From: an uncultured Clostridium sp.
Lineage (GTDB): Bacteria > Bacillota > Clostridia > TANB77 > CAG-508
NCBI GenBank assembly: GCA_947570695.1
Contig: CANOVB010000006.1
Coordinates: forward strand, 62,001-126,000
Direction: 5' to 3'
Length of the DNA stretch: 64,000 nt
The notes beneath the pieces are model-generated. The model saw nothing but the letters and a program-made list of their open reading frames with translations, did no database searches and was not told the origin of the DNA. Position 1 is the stretch's first letter. Each line of letters opens with the position of its first letter. Position numbers and translations under genes: made by a program. Of the stretch, positions 1-7,311 are shown piece after piece.

Positions 1-85
1 ATAAATAGTTGCAATAAAAGTTGCAATAGCAATGATATAGCAACAATATAACAATAATACAATAACAGAAAACAAAATGCAAAAA

Positions 86-121
86 TACTGCTACCATTAC
101 ATTTTCAGTATTGTAGCAGTA
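86..121 (-). terminator. Terminator of the original tRNA-Trp gene
   Basis: A 9-bp perfect stem (TACTGCTAC with GTAGCAGTA) encloses an 18-base loop and is followed on the minus strand by five T residues. It lies about 30 bases beyond the displaced tRNA 3' half, so it probably ended the tRNA transcript before the phage integrated. Confidence 0.55.
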
Positions 122-151
122 CTTTTATAGTATACTTGTTTTTTATAAAAT

Positions 152-195
152 TGGCAGGGGTAGAAGGACTCGAACCCTCACAGGCGGTTTTGGAG
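152..195 (-). repeat. Phage attachment site (displaced tRNA-Trp 3' half)
   Basis: These 44 bases match bases 37475-37518 with three mismatches. Read on the minus strand they are the anticodon loop, T arm, acceptor strand and CCA end of a tRNA-Trp, without the 5' half. Integration replaced this original 3' half with the phage copy at the other end. The run GCGGTTTTGGAG, identical in both copies, is the likely crossover region. Confidence 0.88.
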
Positions 196-247
196 GCATA
201 ATAGTTATAATCTATATAACTATACTAAAATCAAGTAAAAACTAAAG

Positions 248-1366
248 TTAAAATAAACTTATACCCCTAATTTTACCCCTTAATTTTAAATTTCTTTTCT
301 TTTTTTCTCCTAAAAAATTATTTATTTTACTTGTGGAATTATCTTTTTCTTCATCCAAATGGGTATAAATATCATATACCATTTTTGCAGAAGAATGACC
401 CATTAAGCTTTGAGCTTCCTTCATTCCTACACCTGAATAATATAACATTGTACAATAAGAGTGTCTTAATTGGTGAGGAGTAAAGGTAAAACCAATTTCA
501 TTGCAGAAGGAGTTTGACATACATCTAATAGATTCCTGGGTTAACATTGCATTAGTATCAGTTTGTTTTGTGAACAAATACTTTATATCATTTTTTTTGC
601 AAAAATCAACTTGTTTTTTTAAATCTTCAAAAATAATATCAGGGATAGGTACAATTCTACTTTTTTCATTTTTTGTACTTTTTAATGAAGGTTGATTTTG
701 GGCAAAACTAACGGCTTTATTAATAATAATTTTTTTATTTTTTAAATCAATATCTTTATCTACTAGAAGAGGAACTATTTCTTGTCTTCGCATTCCTGTG
801 TATCGTAAAATTCTAAAAAAATTTGCATATTTATGATTAGATTCAAGTAATATTTTATCTTGAGTTGAGGTAAGTATTTGTCTTTCTTTATGAATTACTT
901 TCGCTTGTTTAATAGACATACAAGGATTTTTTCCTAAATACCCATTTGCGATAGCATCATTTAAAATAGTATTCATAAATCTAATACACTTATGTGCAAG
1001 TTCGTTATGTTTTCCTTCTAATAAATCTGATTGAAGAATTTGAATGTCATGTGGTTTTATTTTCTTTATATTCATATTTCCAAAATAAGGAATTAAATAT
1101 TTGTTTATAATATACTTATATTCTTTAATAGTTGTTTCTGCTTTTCCAGCAGTATTTACTTTTAACCAGTTTTCAGCGCAAATTTTAAATTTGCAATTAT
1201 CAGTATAAGTATCATTTATGCCAGACATTCTTGTTTCAATATATTTATTATATAGTGACTTCACATCAGTATCATATAAATCTTTAGGAACACCATCTAT
1301 ATTAATTCTTTTTCTAAGGGTCCCATCTTTTCTAACTGAATAAGTCATATCTTTATATGTTTCCAT
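248..1366 (-). CDS. int: Phage tyrosine recombinase (integrase)
   Basis: Site-specific recombinase that inserts and excises the prophage at the tRNA-Trp 3' end. The 372-residue length is normal for the family. The catalytic domain shows the first arginine in RYTGMRRQEI, the HQLRHS box with the histidine and second arginine, and LMGHSS followed by the nucleophile region DIYTHL. An N-terminal AP2-like arm-binding segment (SVRKDGTLRKRINIDG) precedes a SAM-like core-binding domain. The gene points outward, ends about 50 bases from the attachment site, and its last codons overlap a probable arm site. Arginine is coded by AGA and CGA; there is no CGG. Confidence 0.96.
   Translation of the reverse strand: METYKDMTYSVRKDGTLRKRINIDGVPKDLYDTDVKSLYNKYIETRMSGINDTYTDNCKFKICAENWLKVNTAGKAETTIKEYKYIINKYLIPYFGNMNIKKIKPHDIQILQSDLLEGKHNELAHKCIRFMNTILNDAIANGYLGKNPCMSIKQAKVIHKERQILTSTQDKILLESNHKYANFFRILRYTGMRRQEIVPLLVDKDIDLKNKKIIINKAVSFAQNQPSLKSTKNEKSRIVPIPDIIFEDLKKQVDFCKKNDIKYLFTKQTDTNAMLTQESIRCMSNSFCNEIGFTFTPHQLRHSYCTMLYYSGVGMKEAQSLMGHSSAKMVYDIYTHLDEEKDNSTSKINNFLGEKKKRNLKLRGKIRGISLF
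262..280. repeat. Probable integrase arm-type site, left
   Basis: A 19-base element, itself two ACCCC blocks separated by an AATTTT-type spacer, recurs at 37361-37379 with two mismatches in the same orientation. In the excised circle the two copies would flank the attachment core on either side at roughly 65-100 bp. This is the geometry of integrase or excisionase arm sites. The left copy lies inside the 3' end of the integrase gene. Confidence 0.5.
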
Positions 1367-1429
1367 ATTACAAACCTCTGTTCTTCTATAAATTTAAAAT
1401 ATAAGTAGTTATATAAACTACTTTTTTCT

Positions 1430-1847
1430 TTAGTAAATAAAGCCATATTTATCAATATAAAAATCTAAACATTTTTTCATATAATCAATAGTAACTTCAA
1501 AATAATCTGCTAATTCATAAATTGTATTAATACCGATTTTTTATTGCTGATTTTAATTTCTTGTAAGGAACAAGAGTGTAATAACTCCATTTTTTAGCTT
1601 TATATTCTTGTTTTGAAATTGTATTATAATCAGAGTATAGAGAATAGGAAGCATCATAATAATAGTGACCTAATTCATGAGCTAATGTACATTTCTCTTC
1701 TATATATGTTCCAAACTCATCATAATTAAGAGCAATAGCATTTATTTTATCATAGTTCAAATAAATTCCATTGCAATCTTCAATTTGCCAATCATATATT
1801 TTAATATTTTCTTTTTCTGCTAAATCATATAATTTATTTAATTTCAT
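1430..1847 (-). CDS. ImmA/IrrE-type metallopeptidase, read through a CGG +1 frameshift
   Basis: Small zinc peptidase of the ImmA/IrrE family, which in other phages and mobile elements cleaves the CI-like repressor and triggers induction; the repressor gene lies directly upstream. The zinc motif is HELGH at residues 57-61. In the unshifted frame the protein stops two codons after CGG at 1533-1535. Skipping the C gives N-G-I-N-T-I and continues as a typical tail (YELADYFEV) to a stop at 1430-1432, 138 residues in all. This is one of six such sites in the window, so I treat the gene as intact. Start ATG at 1847. Confidence 0.8.
1533..1535 (-). other. In-frame CGG, +1 recoding site 1
   Basis: Context AAT CGG TAT TAA in the unshifted frame. 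Skipping C gives AAT GGT ATT and restores the ImmA reading frame. The neighbouring run of six A residues could explain this case alone as an indel, but not the shared pattern of the six sites. Confidence 0.75.
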
Positions 1848-1873
1848 AAAACTCCTATAAAACGGTAAAAATA

Positions 1874-1901
1874 TTGCATAATCTTAAAAAAAGTGTATAA
1901 T
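1874..1901 (+). promoter_or_regulatory. Sigma-A promoter for a small RNA
   Basis: -35 TTGCAT and -10 TATAAT are separated by 16 bases. The promoter points right, against the flanking leftward genes, and no reading frame follows. The predicted start of transcription is near 1908. Confidence 0.65.
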
Positions 1902-1907
1902 AATAGT

Positions 1908-1985
1908 AACAGAAGAGATTTTTAATCTCTGGGGCTCGTAAATATTCGGGCGGTAGTAGTCGATTTTAATCGGCTACTATTTTTA
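1908..1985 (+). ncRNA. Candidate phage small RNA, about 78 nt
   Basis: This lies between a good promoter and an intrinsic terminator. It would fold into three hairpins: 1914-1930 (7-bp stem), a central GCTCG/CGGGC stem with an 8-base loop, and a 13-bp terminator stem at 1953-1980 followed by TTTTA. It sits between the convergently read ImmA and repressor genes. No start codon with a ribosome site is visible, so it is unlikely to code. If the leftward repressor transcript reads on into ImmA, this RNA is antisense to the intergenic part. I recognise no known RNA family. Confidence 0.6.
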
Positions 1986-2037
1986 TGGAAAAATCTTTAA
2001 TCCTTTTAAATTTGAAAATTCATTTAAATATATTGTA

Positions 2038-2391
2038 TTAGTCATTATCTGTATCTTCTTTCTTATTATCTTTCAATATAACCTCCAAAAGAGCTTTAAT
2101 CTGTTCTTTTTGTTTATCAGTAGGTGGGTTATAGTTTTTTATATCAAAACCTACTTTAAGTAGTTCTTCATTTATATCATTTTCTTGTTTTTGATTTCTA
2201 ATATCTGTTTTACCTAAAATATAGTCAATTGAGACATCGAAAAAATCAGAAAGTTTTTTTAAAACTTCTGTTGGTATATCTCTAGTTTCATTTTCATAGT
2301 TACTTATTGTTTTTTGTGTAACCTCTAAAACTTTTGCTAAATCTTCTTGTAACATATTTTTTTCTTCTCTTAAATATTTTACTCTATTCAT
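2038..2391 (-). CDS. CI-like phage repressor (XRE family HTH)
   Basis: Probable lysogeny repressor. An N-terminal XRE helix-turn-helix is clear (residues about 3-58: VKYLREEKNM..., LAKVLEVTQKTISNYENE). A short charged C-terminal tail without a LexA-type peptidase fold follows, consistent with control by the ImmA-type peptidase downstream. I start at ATG 2391 because a GAAGGTGA ribosome site lies 7 bases upstream; a longer start at 2406 overlaps that site. It is transcribed from a strong promoter whose spacer contains a palindrome, suggesting autoregulation. Confidence 0.85.
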   Translation of the reverse strand: MNRVKYLREEKNMLQEDLAKVLEVTQKTISNYENETRDIPTEVLKKLSDFFDVSIDYILGKTDIRNQKQENDINEELLKVGFDIKNYNPPTDKQKEQIKALLEVILKDNKKEDTDND

Positions 2392-2419
2392 AATAATCAC
2401 CTTCAATAAAGATAATTAT

Positions 2420-2448
2420 ATTATAGAACAACTAGTTCTGATTGTCAA
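2420..2448 (-). promoter_or_regulatory. Repressor promoter with internal operator
   Basis: On the minus strand TTGACA, a 17-base spacer and TATAAT form a near-consensus promoter for the repressor. The spacer holds the palindrome AGAAC-5 bases-GTTCT (2425-2439), a probable operator; a further AGAAC half site is at 2456-2460. Confidence 0.75.
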
Positions 2449-2518
2449 ATGTTTTAGAACATTCTTTCTTACGTAGAGTAGGAATAGAACGAAAAAGCGT
2501 AAAAATTTTAAAAAAATA

Positions 2519-2547
2519 TTGACATAGTACAAAATGTAGTATAGAAT
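2519..2547 (+). promoter_or_regulatory. Rightward early phage promoter
   Basis: TTGACA, a 17-base spacer and TAGAAT drive the cro-like gene and early operon. An operator-like 18-mer overlaps the spacer (2527-2544) and is repeated at 2561-2578, so a bound regulator would block polymerase. Confidence 0.75.
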
Positions 2548-2578
2548 AACATCAAGCTAAGAACAAAACGTAGTAAAG
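2527..2578. repeat. Two operator-like direct repeats
   Basis: The 18-base elements at 2527-2544 and 2561-2578 share the core ACAAAAYGTAGTA and are spaced 34 bases apart, about three helical turns. They lie in and just after the rightward promoter and differ from the AGAAC palindrome of the repressor promoter. They may therefore bind Cro, or both regulators. Confidence 0.55.
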
Positions 2579-2593
2579 AAAGGCGGTGAGGAA

Positions 2594-2815
2594 ATGACTT
2601 TAAAAAAGATTAGAATGCAAGCTAATCTGACACAAGAACAATTAGCTAAAATAACAAAATTAAGTATTAGATACATATCACTATTAGAAACAGGAAGAAG
2701 AAATCCTAGTGATAAAACTAAAATGTTGTTAGCTAAAGCATTAAAAGTAAGTCCTGTTGATATTTTTTTAGCTTTTAACAGAACAAGACGTTCTAAAAAA
2801 AGAAGAATAATATGA
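2594..2815 (+). CDS. Cro-like XRE-family regulator
   Basis: A 73-residue protein that is nearly all one helix-turn-helix (LTQEQLAKITKLSIRYISLL, ETGRRNPS) with a basic C-terminal tail (RTRRSKKRR). It is the first gene behind the rightward promoter and divergent from the repressor, the usual place of Cro. The ribosome site AAAGGCGGTGAGG precedes the ATG. Confidence 0.85.
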   Translation: MTLKKIRMQANLTQEQLAKITKLSIRYISLLETGRRNPSDKTKMLLAKALKVSPVDIFLAFNRTRRSKKRRII

Positions 2816-2849
2816 AAATGGAAAAAGATAAATAAAAGGAGGGAGAGAT

Positions 2850-2996
2850 ATGTTGCCCATAATAGTAGTAATAGTAATATCAATATTAGCGGTTATATTT
2901 TGGCATAAAAAAATAAACCCAGAGACCAGCTGGATTTATGGAATCTATGTACTAATTATAGTAATTATTTCTCTAATTGCGATGATAATATTTTAA
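2850..2996 (+). CDS. Small two-helix membrane protein
   Basis: This is a 48-residue reading frame with AGGAGGGAGAG before the ATG. Two hydrophobic stretches (about residues 3-17 and 31-48) flank a short polar loop HKKINPETSW. It is probably an inner-membrane phage peptide; the function is unknown. Its last 32 bases overlap the end of the convergent gene at 2965-3327. Confidence 0.6.
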   Translation: MLPIIVVIVISILAVIFWHKKINPETSWIYGIYVLIIVIISLIAMIIF

Positions 2997-3327
2997 CAAT
3001 TTCACTTATAGCAAACTGAGTTTTGTCGTACTCGTTTGAATTAATGCACTCTTTAAGTTTATCAAATAGCAAATATTTGGGAATAGAAAAATAGATAAAA
3101 AGATTAGAAATTGAAGATTCAAAATCAATTTTAGCGCTATTGATACCTTTATGATAATAGTAATACTCGGATGATTTTATAAATTTCTCAATTGCTTCAT
3201 ATTTTTTATTTTCAAAAAGTTGGAGTTTTTGTAATTGTAGTTGATAATGATTATTTATAAGAGTACATGCTGTTGGAAAAATTATAGAAGTTATACTAAT
3301 AATTGCAATAATCCAATTAGGATCCAT
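2965..3327 (-). CDS. Membrane-anchored phage protein, unknown function
   Basis: The 120-residue protein has one N-terminal transmembrane segment (about residues 4-24) and a charged helical remainder. GAGGTGAT lies before the ATG. It is the only leftward gene after cro and has its own upstream region. Such isolated, oppositely oriented genes in early regions are often lysogen-expressed, for example in superinfection exclusion; that is inference. A CCTCA/TGAGG hairpin includes its ribosome site. Confidence 0.6.
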   Translation of the reverse strand: MDPNWIIAIISITSIIFPTACTLINNHYQLQLQKLQLFENKKYEAIEKFIKSSEYYYYHKGINSAKIDFESSISNLFIYFSIPKYLLFDKLKECINSNEYDKTQFAISEIVKILSSQLEK

Positions 3328-3396
3328 TTTATCACCTCACTTTTGAGGTAATTATACAACACTAAAAAATAAAAGTAAAGAAAGGGGGAAGAAAAA

Positions 3397-3603
3397 ATGC
3401 CAGTAACAAAATTACAAGAAAAGGCGAGAAAGAAGTATGTGACAGTAAAAGAATTTAGAGACCAATATTCGATGAGTAAAGCACAAGCATATAAAGTTTT
3501 AAGCATGAGAGAAATGAAAGATGCAATCATGAAAGTTGGAGAAAAAGGTATAAGAGTAGATTTAGACTTAGCATTTGAGATTATGCAAAACATTTTTAGA
3601 TAA
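3397..3603 (+). CDS. Excisionase-like small DNA-binding protein
   Basis: This 68-residue basic protein contains VTVKEFRDQYSMSKAQAYKVL, the winged-helix pattern of excisionases and prophage HTH proteins, in which a substrate-recognising second helix follows a serine turn. GGGGGAAG precedes the ATG. It may be Xis for the integrase at the left end or an early regulator; sequence alone does not decide. Confidence 0.6.
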   Translation: MPVTKLQEKARKKYVTVKEFRDQYSMSKAQAYKVLSMREMKDAIMKVGEKGIRVDLDLAFEIMQNIFR

Positions 3604-3615
3604 AGGGAGAAACAG

Positions 3616-3723
3616 ATGAAAAAGTTAACTGAAATAGGACAAGCAATATTAATTGTAAGCACAATAACAGGAATATTACCAGCGTTGAGCTGTGGAATAT
3701 TATTTAAAATATTTGGATTATAG
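3616..3723 (+). CDS. Small hydrophobic peptide
   Basis: A 35-residue frame 12 bases after the excisionase-like gene with an AAGGGAG ribosome site. One hydrophobic segment covers most of it (AILIVSTITGILPAL). The function is unknown. It is kept because of its spacing and ribosome site within a tightly packed operon. Confidence 0.45.
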   Translation: MKKLTEIGQAILIVSTITGILPALSCGILFKIFGL

Positions 3724-3738
3724 AAAGGAGGAATTAAG

Positions 3739-3921
3739 ATGAAACAATATAGTGAAGTAATGCTTAGATGTCAATGTGAAAATGAAGATATGGCAAAACA
3801 ACTTTTATTTTATGCAAGAGATAAGTCTGAAGAAATACAAGAAGAAAGAAGAAGATTTTTAAATAAAAGACTTAAAAATGAAGAAAATCTATACATCTAC
3901 CCTGAACAAGTTAATGTATAG
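3739..3921 (+). CDS. Small phage protein, unknown function
   Basis: Sixty residues, preceded by GAAAGGAGG. It is rich in acidic and basic residues (EEIQEERRRFLNKRLKNEEN), so largely helical. No family is recognised. Confidence 0.6.
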   Translation: MKQYSEVMLRCQCENEDMAKQLLFYARDKSEEIQEERRRFLNKRLKNEENLYIYPEQVNV

Positions 3922-4010
3922 ATAATTCTATAAGGATTTTTATATGTATATTAATACATATTTTAATTATTATAACAAAGAAACTATGAAAAATCAAGTT
4001 AGGAGGTAAA

Positions 4011-4193
4011 ATGGATAGAAAAGATTGTTTTGCACGATATCAATCTCCGAATGGAGAAGCTGGTTGTAGTGCTTTAAATGAAAAGAAATGTTTGAATTGT
4101 AATTTTTATAGAAACGATTTAAGAAGAGATGAAATAGAGAAAGATATAGAAAAATACTCTAGTATAAAAGGAATAAAGAGAAATGAGCATTGA
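4011..4193 (+). CDS. Cysteine-containing small phage protein
   Basis: Sixty residues with cysteines in CFARY, CSALNEKKCLNCNFY, a spacing suggesting metal binding. AGGAGG lies 5 bases before the ATG. It overlaps the HNH gene by 11 bases, suggesting coupled translation. Similar small proteins are common in clostridial phages; the role is unknown. Confidence 0.65.
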   Translation: MDRKDCFARYQSPNGEAGCSALNEKKCLNCNFYRNDLRRDEIEKDIEKYSSIKGIKRNEH

Positions 4194-4551
4194 TTATTCA
4201 AAATTTGCATTTCCTAAACCAGCAAAAAAAGAGAAGAATAAAAATTATATTATAAATAAAAGAAGTAAAAAACAGAATAAATTGGAAAGGGAAAGAGATA
4301 AAAATTTATCTAAATCAGGAAGATGTGAATATTGTAAGAGATATTTTAAAAAATTAGATCCACATGAAATATATGGAGGATCTAATAGAACTAGAAGTAT
4401 AAGAAATAGATTTGTAGCTTTATTATGTAGAGACTGTCACAGTAATGAAGCAATAATACAAGAGTTAAAGGAAATAACACAGTTAGAATATGAAAAAACA
4501 CATACAAGAGAAGAGTTTATACAGTTAATAGGAAAATCATATTTAAGGTGA
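4183..4551 (+). CDS. HNH-type phage protein
   Basis: A 122-residue protein with CEYCKRYF, then DPHEIYGGSNRTR and finally LLCRDCHSNE. The paired CxxC motifs and the HEI-G-R-N arrangement match the zinc-bound HNH fold of NinG-like and related phage endonucleases. A lysine-rich N-terminus may bind DNA. It could act in recombination or DNA processing. The missing typical second histidine pattern leaves some doubt about activity. Confidence 0.7.
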   Translation: MSIDYSKFAFPKPAKKEKNKNYIINKRSKKQNKLERERDKNLSKSGRCEYCKRYFKKLDPHEIYGGSNRTRSIRNRFVALLCRDCHSNEAIIQELKEITQLEYEKTHTREEFIQLIGKSYLR

Positions 4552-4573
4552 AAATATAACAAAGGAGGAAATA

Positions 4574-5335
4574 ATGGGAAATAAGATAATAGCAATAAAA
4601 AATGTAAGAGGCTATTTAGAAGATAGTAATAAAATAGCATATTTGAATACAGAAGATGTTGCTAGAGGATTAGGATTTACAGAAAATAAAAACGGAATAG
4701 AATATGTTAGATGGAGAACATTAAAAAATTACTTTGAAGAATTTTCTTTCGCAACAAGTTGCGAAAATGAAATGCCTAAATTTATACCAGAAAATATATT
4801 CTATAAATTATGTTTTAAAGCAAAAAATGAAGTTGCGAGAAAATTTCAAGATTTTGTAACAGATGAAGTATTACCTAGCATAAGAAAAACTGGAATGTAT
4901 GCTACAGAAGAATTATTAGATAATCCAGATTTAGCAATACAAGCATTACAAAGACTTAAGTCAGAAAGAGAGAAAAGGAAGCAATTAGAAACAACTATAG
5001 AGGAACAAAAGCCGAAAGTATTATTTGCAAATAGTGTTCAGGAAAGTGAAAGCTGTATAAGTGTTAATGAAATGGCAAAGTTGCTAAAGCAAAATGGTGT
5101 AAATATTGGAGAAGAAAGATTTTTCACATGGTTGAGAGAGTCTGGATATCTAAGCAAAACTAAAGAAGATTGGAATATACCAACTCAAAAGGCAATGGAA
5201 CTACAGCTATTTAGAATAAAGAAAAGTACATATAAGGCAGATGGAAAGACTTTTGTTAGTAGAACTCCAAAAGTAACAGGAAAAGGACAGATATACTTTA
5301 TAAATAAATTTAAGGGGTTGTTGAAAGATGCTTAG
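4574..5335 (+). CDS. BRO/KilAC phage antirepressor
   Basis: At 253 residues this shows a BRO-N domain first (DVARGLGFTE, about residues 27-110, ending DFVTDEVLPSIRKTG) and an ANT/KilAC C-terminal domain (SVNEMAKLLKQNG...FFTWLRESGYL). Antirepressors of this type counter phage repressors or act on DNA directly. It has a strong AAAGGAGG site and is followed 18 bases later by the replication gene. Confidence 0.9.
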   Translation: MGNKIIAIKNVRGYLEDSNKIAYLNTEDVARGLGFTENKNGIEYVRWRTLKNYFEEFSFATSCENEMPKFIPENIFYKLCFKAKNEVARKFQDFVTDEVLPSIRKTGMYATEELLDNPDLAIQALQRLKSEREKRKQLETTIEEQKPKVLFANSVQESESCISVNEMAKLLKQNGVNIGEERFFTWLRESGYLSKTKEDWNIPTQKAMELQLFRIKKSTYKADGKTFVSRTPKVTGKGQIYFINKFKGLLKDA

Positions 5336-5353
5336 AAAGGAGAACATAATTAA

Positions 5354-6055
5354 ATGAACTACATAAAACAGTTAAATGCATTCTATAAATTACTATCAAA
5401 TAATCCTTTAAGTTCAAACGCACAATGTCTTTATTCATATTTATTAAATAAAAACAATGAGCTAGGTTGGATTAAGGAATTTACGATAGCCAATATGATA
5501 GTTTGTGGATTTACAGGTTTAAGTAGACAAGCATTAGATAGAGCAAGAAACGAATTAAAACAGAAAGGATATATAAAATACTCCAAAGGTATTAGCAATC
5601 AAGCGGGCAAGTATTTGATTGTTAATTTTGTTACACAAGATGATACACAAAGTGATACACAAGACGATACACAAAGCGGGCACGAAGTGAGCACATTAAA
5701 TAAACTAAACAAAACAGAAGAAAAGAAAGTAAATAAAAACAGAAAAAGTTTTGATGAGATTATCGAAAACTATACAAAAGATGAAAAGTTAAGACAGGAA
5801 CTAAAAAATCATTTAGCAATCAGAAAAAGAAAAGGAAGTTTAACTAACAGAGCTATAGAAATAGGATTAGAAAATTTAACTGTATTAACTAGAAATATAC
5901 AAAATGAAGAGGAAAGAAATATAAAAAAAATCAAAATAGTACAAAAAAGCATAGCTAGTGGTTGGTCAGAGTTTTATCCACTAAAAAAAGAAAAGGAAAA
6001 AAACAGAATTGAAGAGGAAATTCCAGATGGACTAGAAGGTTTATTTGATAATTAG
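5354..6055 (+). CDS. Replication initiator / replisome organiser
   Basis: The N-terminal half (about residues 1-95) has the winged-helix pattern of phage replication initiators: LSSNAQCLYSYLL, LSRQALDRARNELKQKGYI. A linker repeats DDTQSDTQ and a basic C-terminal helical domain follows. The linker DNA holds four 12-bp iterons, so gene and origin probably coincide, as in lambda O. The helicase or loader partner is not evident nearby; the phage likely recruits host proteins. AAAGGAG lies upstream of the ATG. Confidence 0.75.
   Translation: MNYIKQLNAFYKLLSNNPLSSNAQCLYSYLLNKNNELGWIKEFTIANMIVCGFTGLSRQALDRARNELKQKGYIKYSKGISNQAGKYLIVNFVTQDDTQSDTQDDTQSGHEVSTLNKLNKTEEKKVNKNRKSFDEIIENYTKDEKLRQELKNHLAIRKRKGSLTNRAIEIGLENLTVLTRNIQNEEERNIKKIKIVQKSIASGWSEFYPLKKEKEKNRIEEEIPDGLEGLFDN
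5630..5677. repeat. Four 12-bp iterons, candidate replication origin
   Basis: Four contiguous units of GATACACAARRY, the first with GT in place of GA, lie inside the replication-initiator gene. They encode the DTQS-type linker. The exact 12-bp periodicity and location resemble phage origins embedded in the initiator gene. Confidence 0.55.
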
Positions 6056-6063
6056 GAGTTAAT

Positions 6064-6231
6064 ATGACAAACGAAGAAATATTAAAACTATGGAAACAGG
6101 GATATACAGTAGAACAAATAGTAAGTAAATCAGAAGTAGCAAAGAAACACAAAAAGAATGAAGAAGTTTTATATTGGATAAGGCATAGGATTGAGAATGT
6201 TATTTTTGATTATGAGGTAGGTAAGAAATGA
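6064..6231 (+). CDS. Small HTH-like protein (copy 1)
   Basis: Fifty-five residues beginning TNEEILKLWKQGYTVEQI, which resembles the start of the gene at 12427-12654 (DEEILKLWKSGLNKNQV). The pattern suggests a short helix-turn-helix. It follows the initiator gene after 8 bases, with AGGAG partly inside that gene, and overlaps the next start by 4 bases. The function is unknown. Confidence 0.55.
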   Translation: MTNEEILKLWKQGYTVEQIVSKSEVAKKHKKNEEVLYWIRHRIENVIFDYEVGKK

Positions 6232-6383
6232 ATAGATACAATGAAATAGAAGGAGAAGAAGGAATATTTGAAGTACGAAAAATGAAATTAATGTATGAAT
6301 TAATTACTTTAGAGACAGGAATTTTAAAGAAAAATTTAGATACAAGAGAAATTATTTTAATAAGAAAGGAGCATAAGAAGTGA
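6228..6383 (+). CDS. Small phage protein, unknown function
   Basis: A 51-residue acidic/basic frame that begins in the ATGA overlap with the previous gene and ends overlapping the GTG start of the clamp gene by 4 bases. This translational coupling on both sides is the main evidence that it is real. Confidence 0.5.
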   Translation: MNRYNEIEGEEGIFEVRKMKLMYELITLETGILKKNLDTREIILIRKEHKK

Positions 6384-6907
6384 GAAAAGTAATTATAGAA
6401 ACTAATAAGTTAAAAGAAATGTTAGAAAGCGTAAAGAATGCTGTATCAAAAGAAGAATTTAGACCAATTTTTACAGGAATTTTACTAGAAGCAGTGGATA
6501 AAAAATTAACTATGACAACATGTGATGGCTATAAATTGTTTACAAATACATGTGAGCTTATTAAAGGAAATAATTTTACAGTAACAAGTCCAATATTTAG
6601 TATTCCTAAAGGAACAGAAGAAAACACAGAAATTGAAATAGATGGAAAATTTATAACGTTTAATTTTGGAAATGTAAAATACAGTTACAAAATAATAGAA
6701 GGAGAATTTATTGATTATAAAAAATTAATTAACAGAGAAAGTAAATTTTCAATAAGATTTAATCCAAAGTTATTAATACAAGCACTTAGAAGTTCAAAAG
6801 GAATTGTAGAGATATATTTTGCGGGAGATAGAGATGCAGTGATAATCAAAGAGATTAATAATGAAAATAATCAAAAATATGTGTTACCTTGTTCAAAAGG
6901 AAACTAG
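6380..6907 (+). CDS. Short phage sliding-clamp (DnaN-like) protein
   Basis: Related to the beta clamp of DNA polymerase III. Segment EEFRPIFTGILLEA...LTMTTCDGYKLF matches the start of clamp domain 2, GEFIDYKKLI matches the FPDY block, and the C-terminus ends in YVLPC like the clamp carboxyl end. At 175 residues it lacks domain 1 and is shortened between the FPDY block and domain 3, against about 370 for host clamps. It may form a smaller ring or act as a modulator. GTG start with AGGAG upstream. Confidence 0.7.
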   Translation: MRKVIIETNKLKEMLESVKNAVSKEEFRPIFTGILLEAVDKKLTMTTCDGYKLFTNTCELIKGNNFTVTSPIFSIPKGTEENTEIEIDGKFITFNFGNVKYSYKIIEGEFIDYKKLINRESKFSIRFNPKLLIQALRSSKGIVEIYFAGDRDAVIIKEINNENNQKYVLPCSKGN

Positions 6908-6919
6908 GAAGGAAAAATT

Positions 6920-7309
6920 ATGAAAGATTTAGATATACAAGTAGGAGATATAGTTACATATAAAGATGGTAGTATGAAAATTATTACAAGTAAAAATAAA
7001 TTTGGAAGGCAGTTTGATAACTATGGTAAGTTAATTGAAAAAGAAAATATAGTAAAATTAGAAAGACCAAAATATGAAGTAATAGAAGAAAAGGAAAAAT
7101 TGCTAACAGAAGAGGAAAGAGAGTTTTTAAGACAGTATATAGCATTATCTTTTCATAGAATAGATGCACTAACAAAAACAGAAAATACACTTTTATTTTA
7201 TAACGACAATATATATGATGCTGTTTCAAATTATGAAGTAAAAAAAGATATGTTTAAAAATATAAATAATAGAATATATACACTTTCAGAGCTAGGATTG
7301 GAGGAATAG
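6920..7309 (+). CDS. Phage protein with N-terminal SH3-like motif, unknown function
   Basis: 129 residues. Residues 5-45 (VQVGDIVTYKDGS-type strand pattern) resemble small beta-barrel domains; the remainder is helical with many acidic residues. It follows the clamp gene by 12 bases with a GGAAGGAAA site. No family name can be assigned safely. Confidence 0.6.
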   Translation: MKDLDIQVGDIVTYKDGSMKIITSKNKFGRQFDNYGKLIEKENIVKLERPKYEVIEEKEKLLTEEEREFLRQYIALSFHRIDALTKTENTLLFYNDNIYDAVSNYEVKKDMFKNINNRIYTLSELGLEE

Positions 7310-7311
7310 AG

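Noticed and set aside
2557..2883. Leftward 108-codon hydrophobic frame over the cro gene
   Set aside because: It is the reverse complement of AT-rich coding DNA with leucine-rich nonsense, no ribosome site and overlap with the promoter region.
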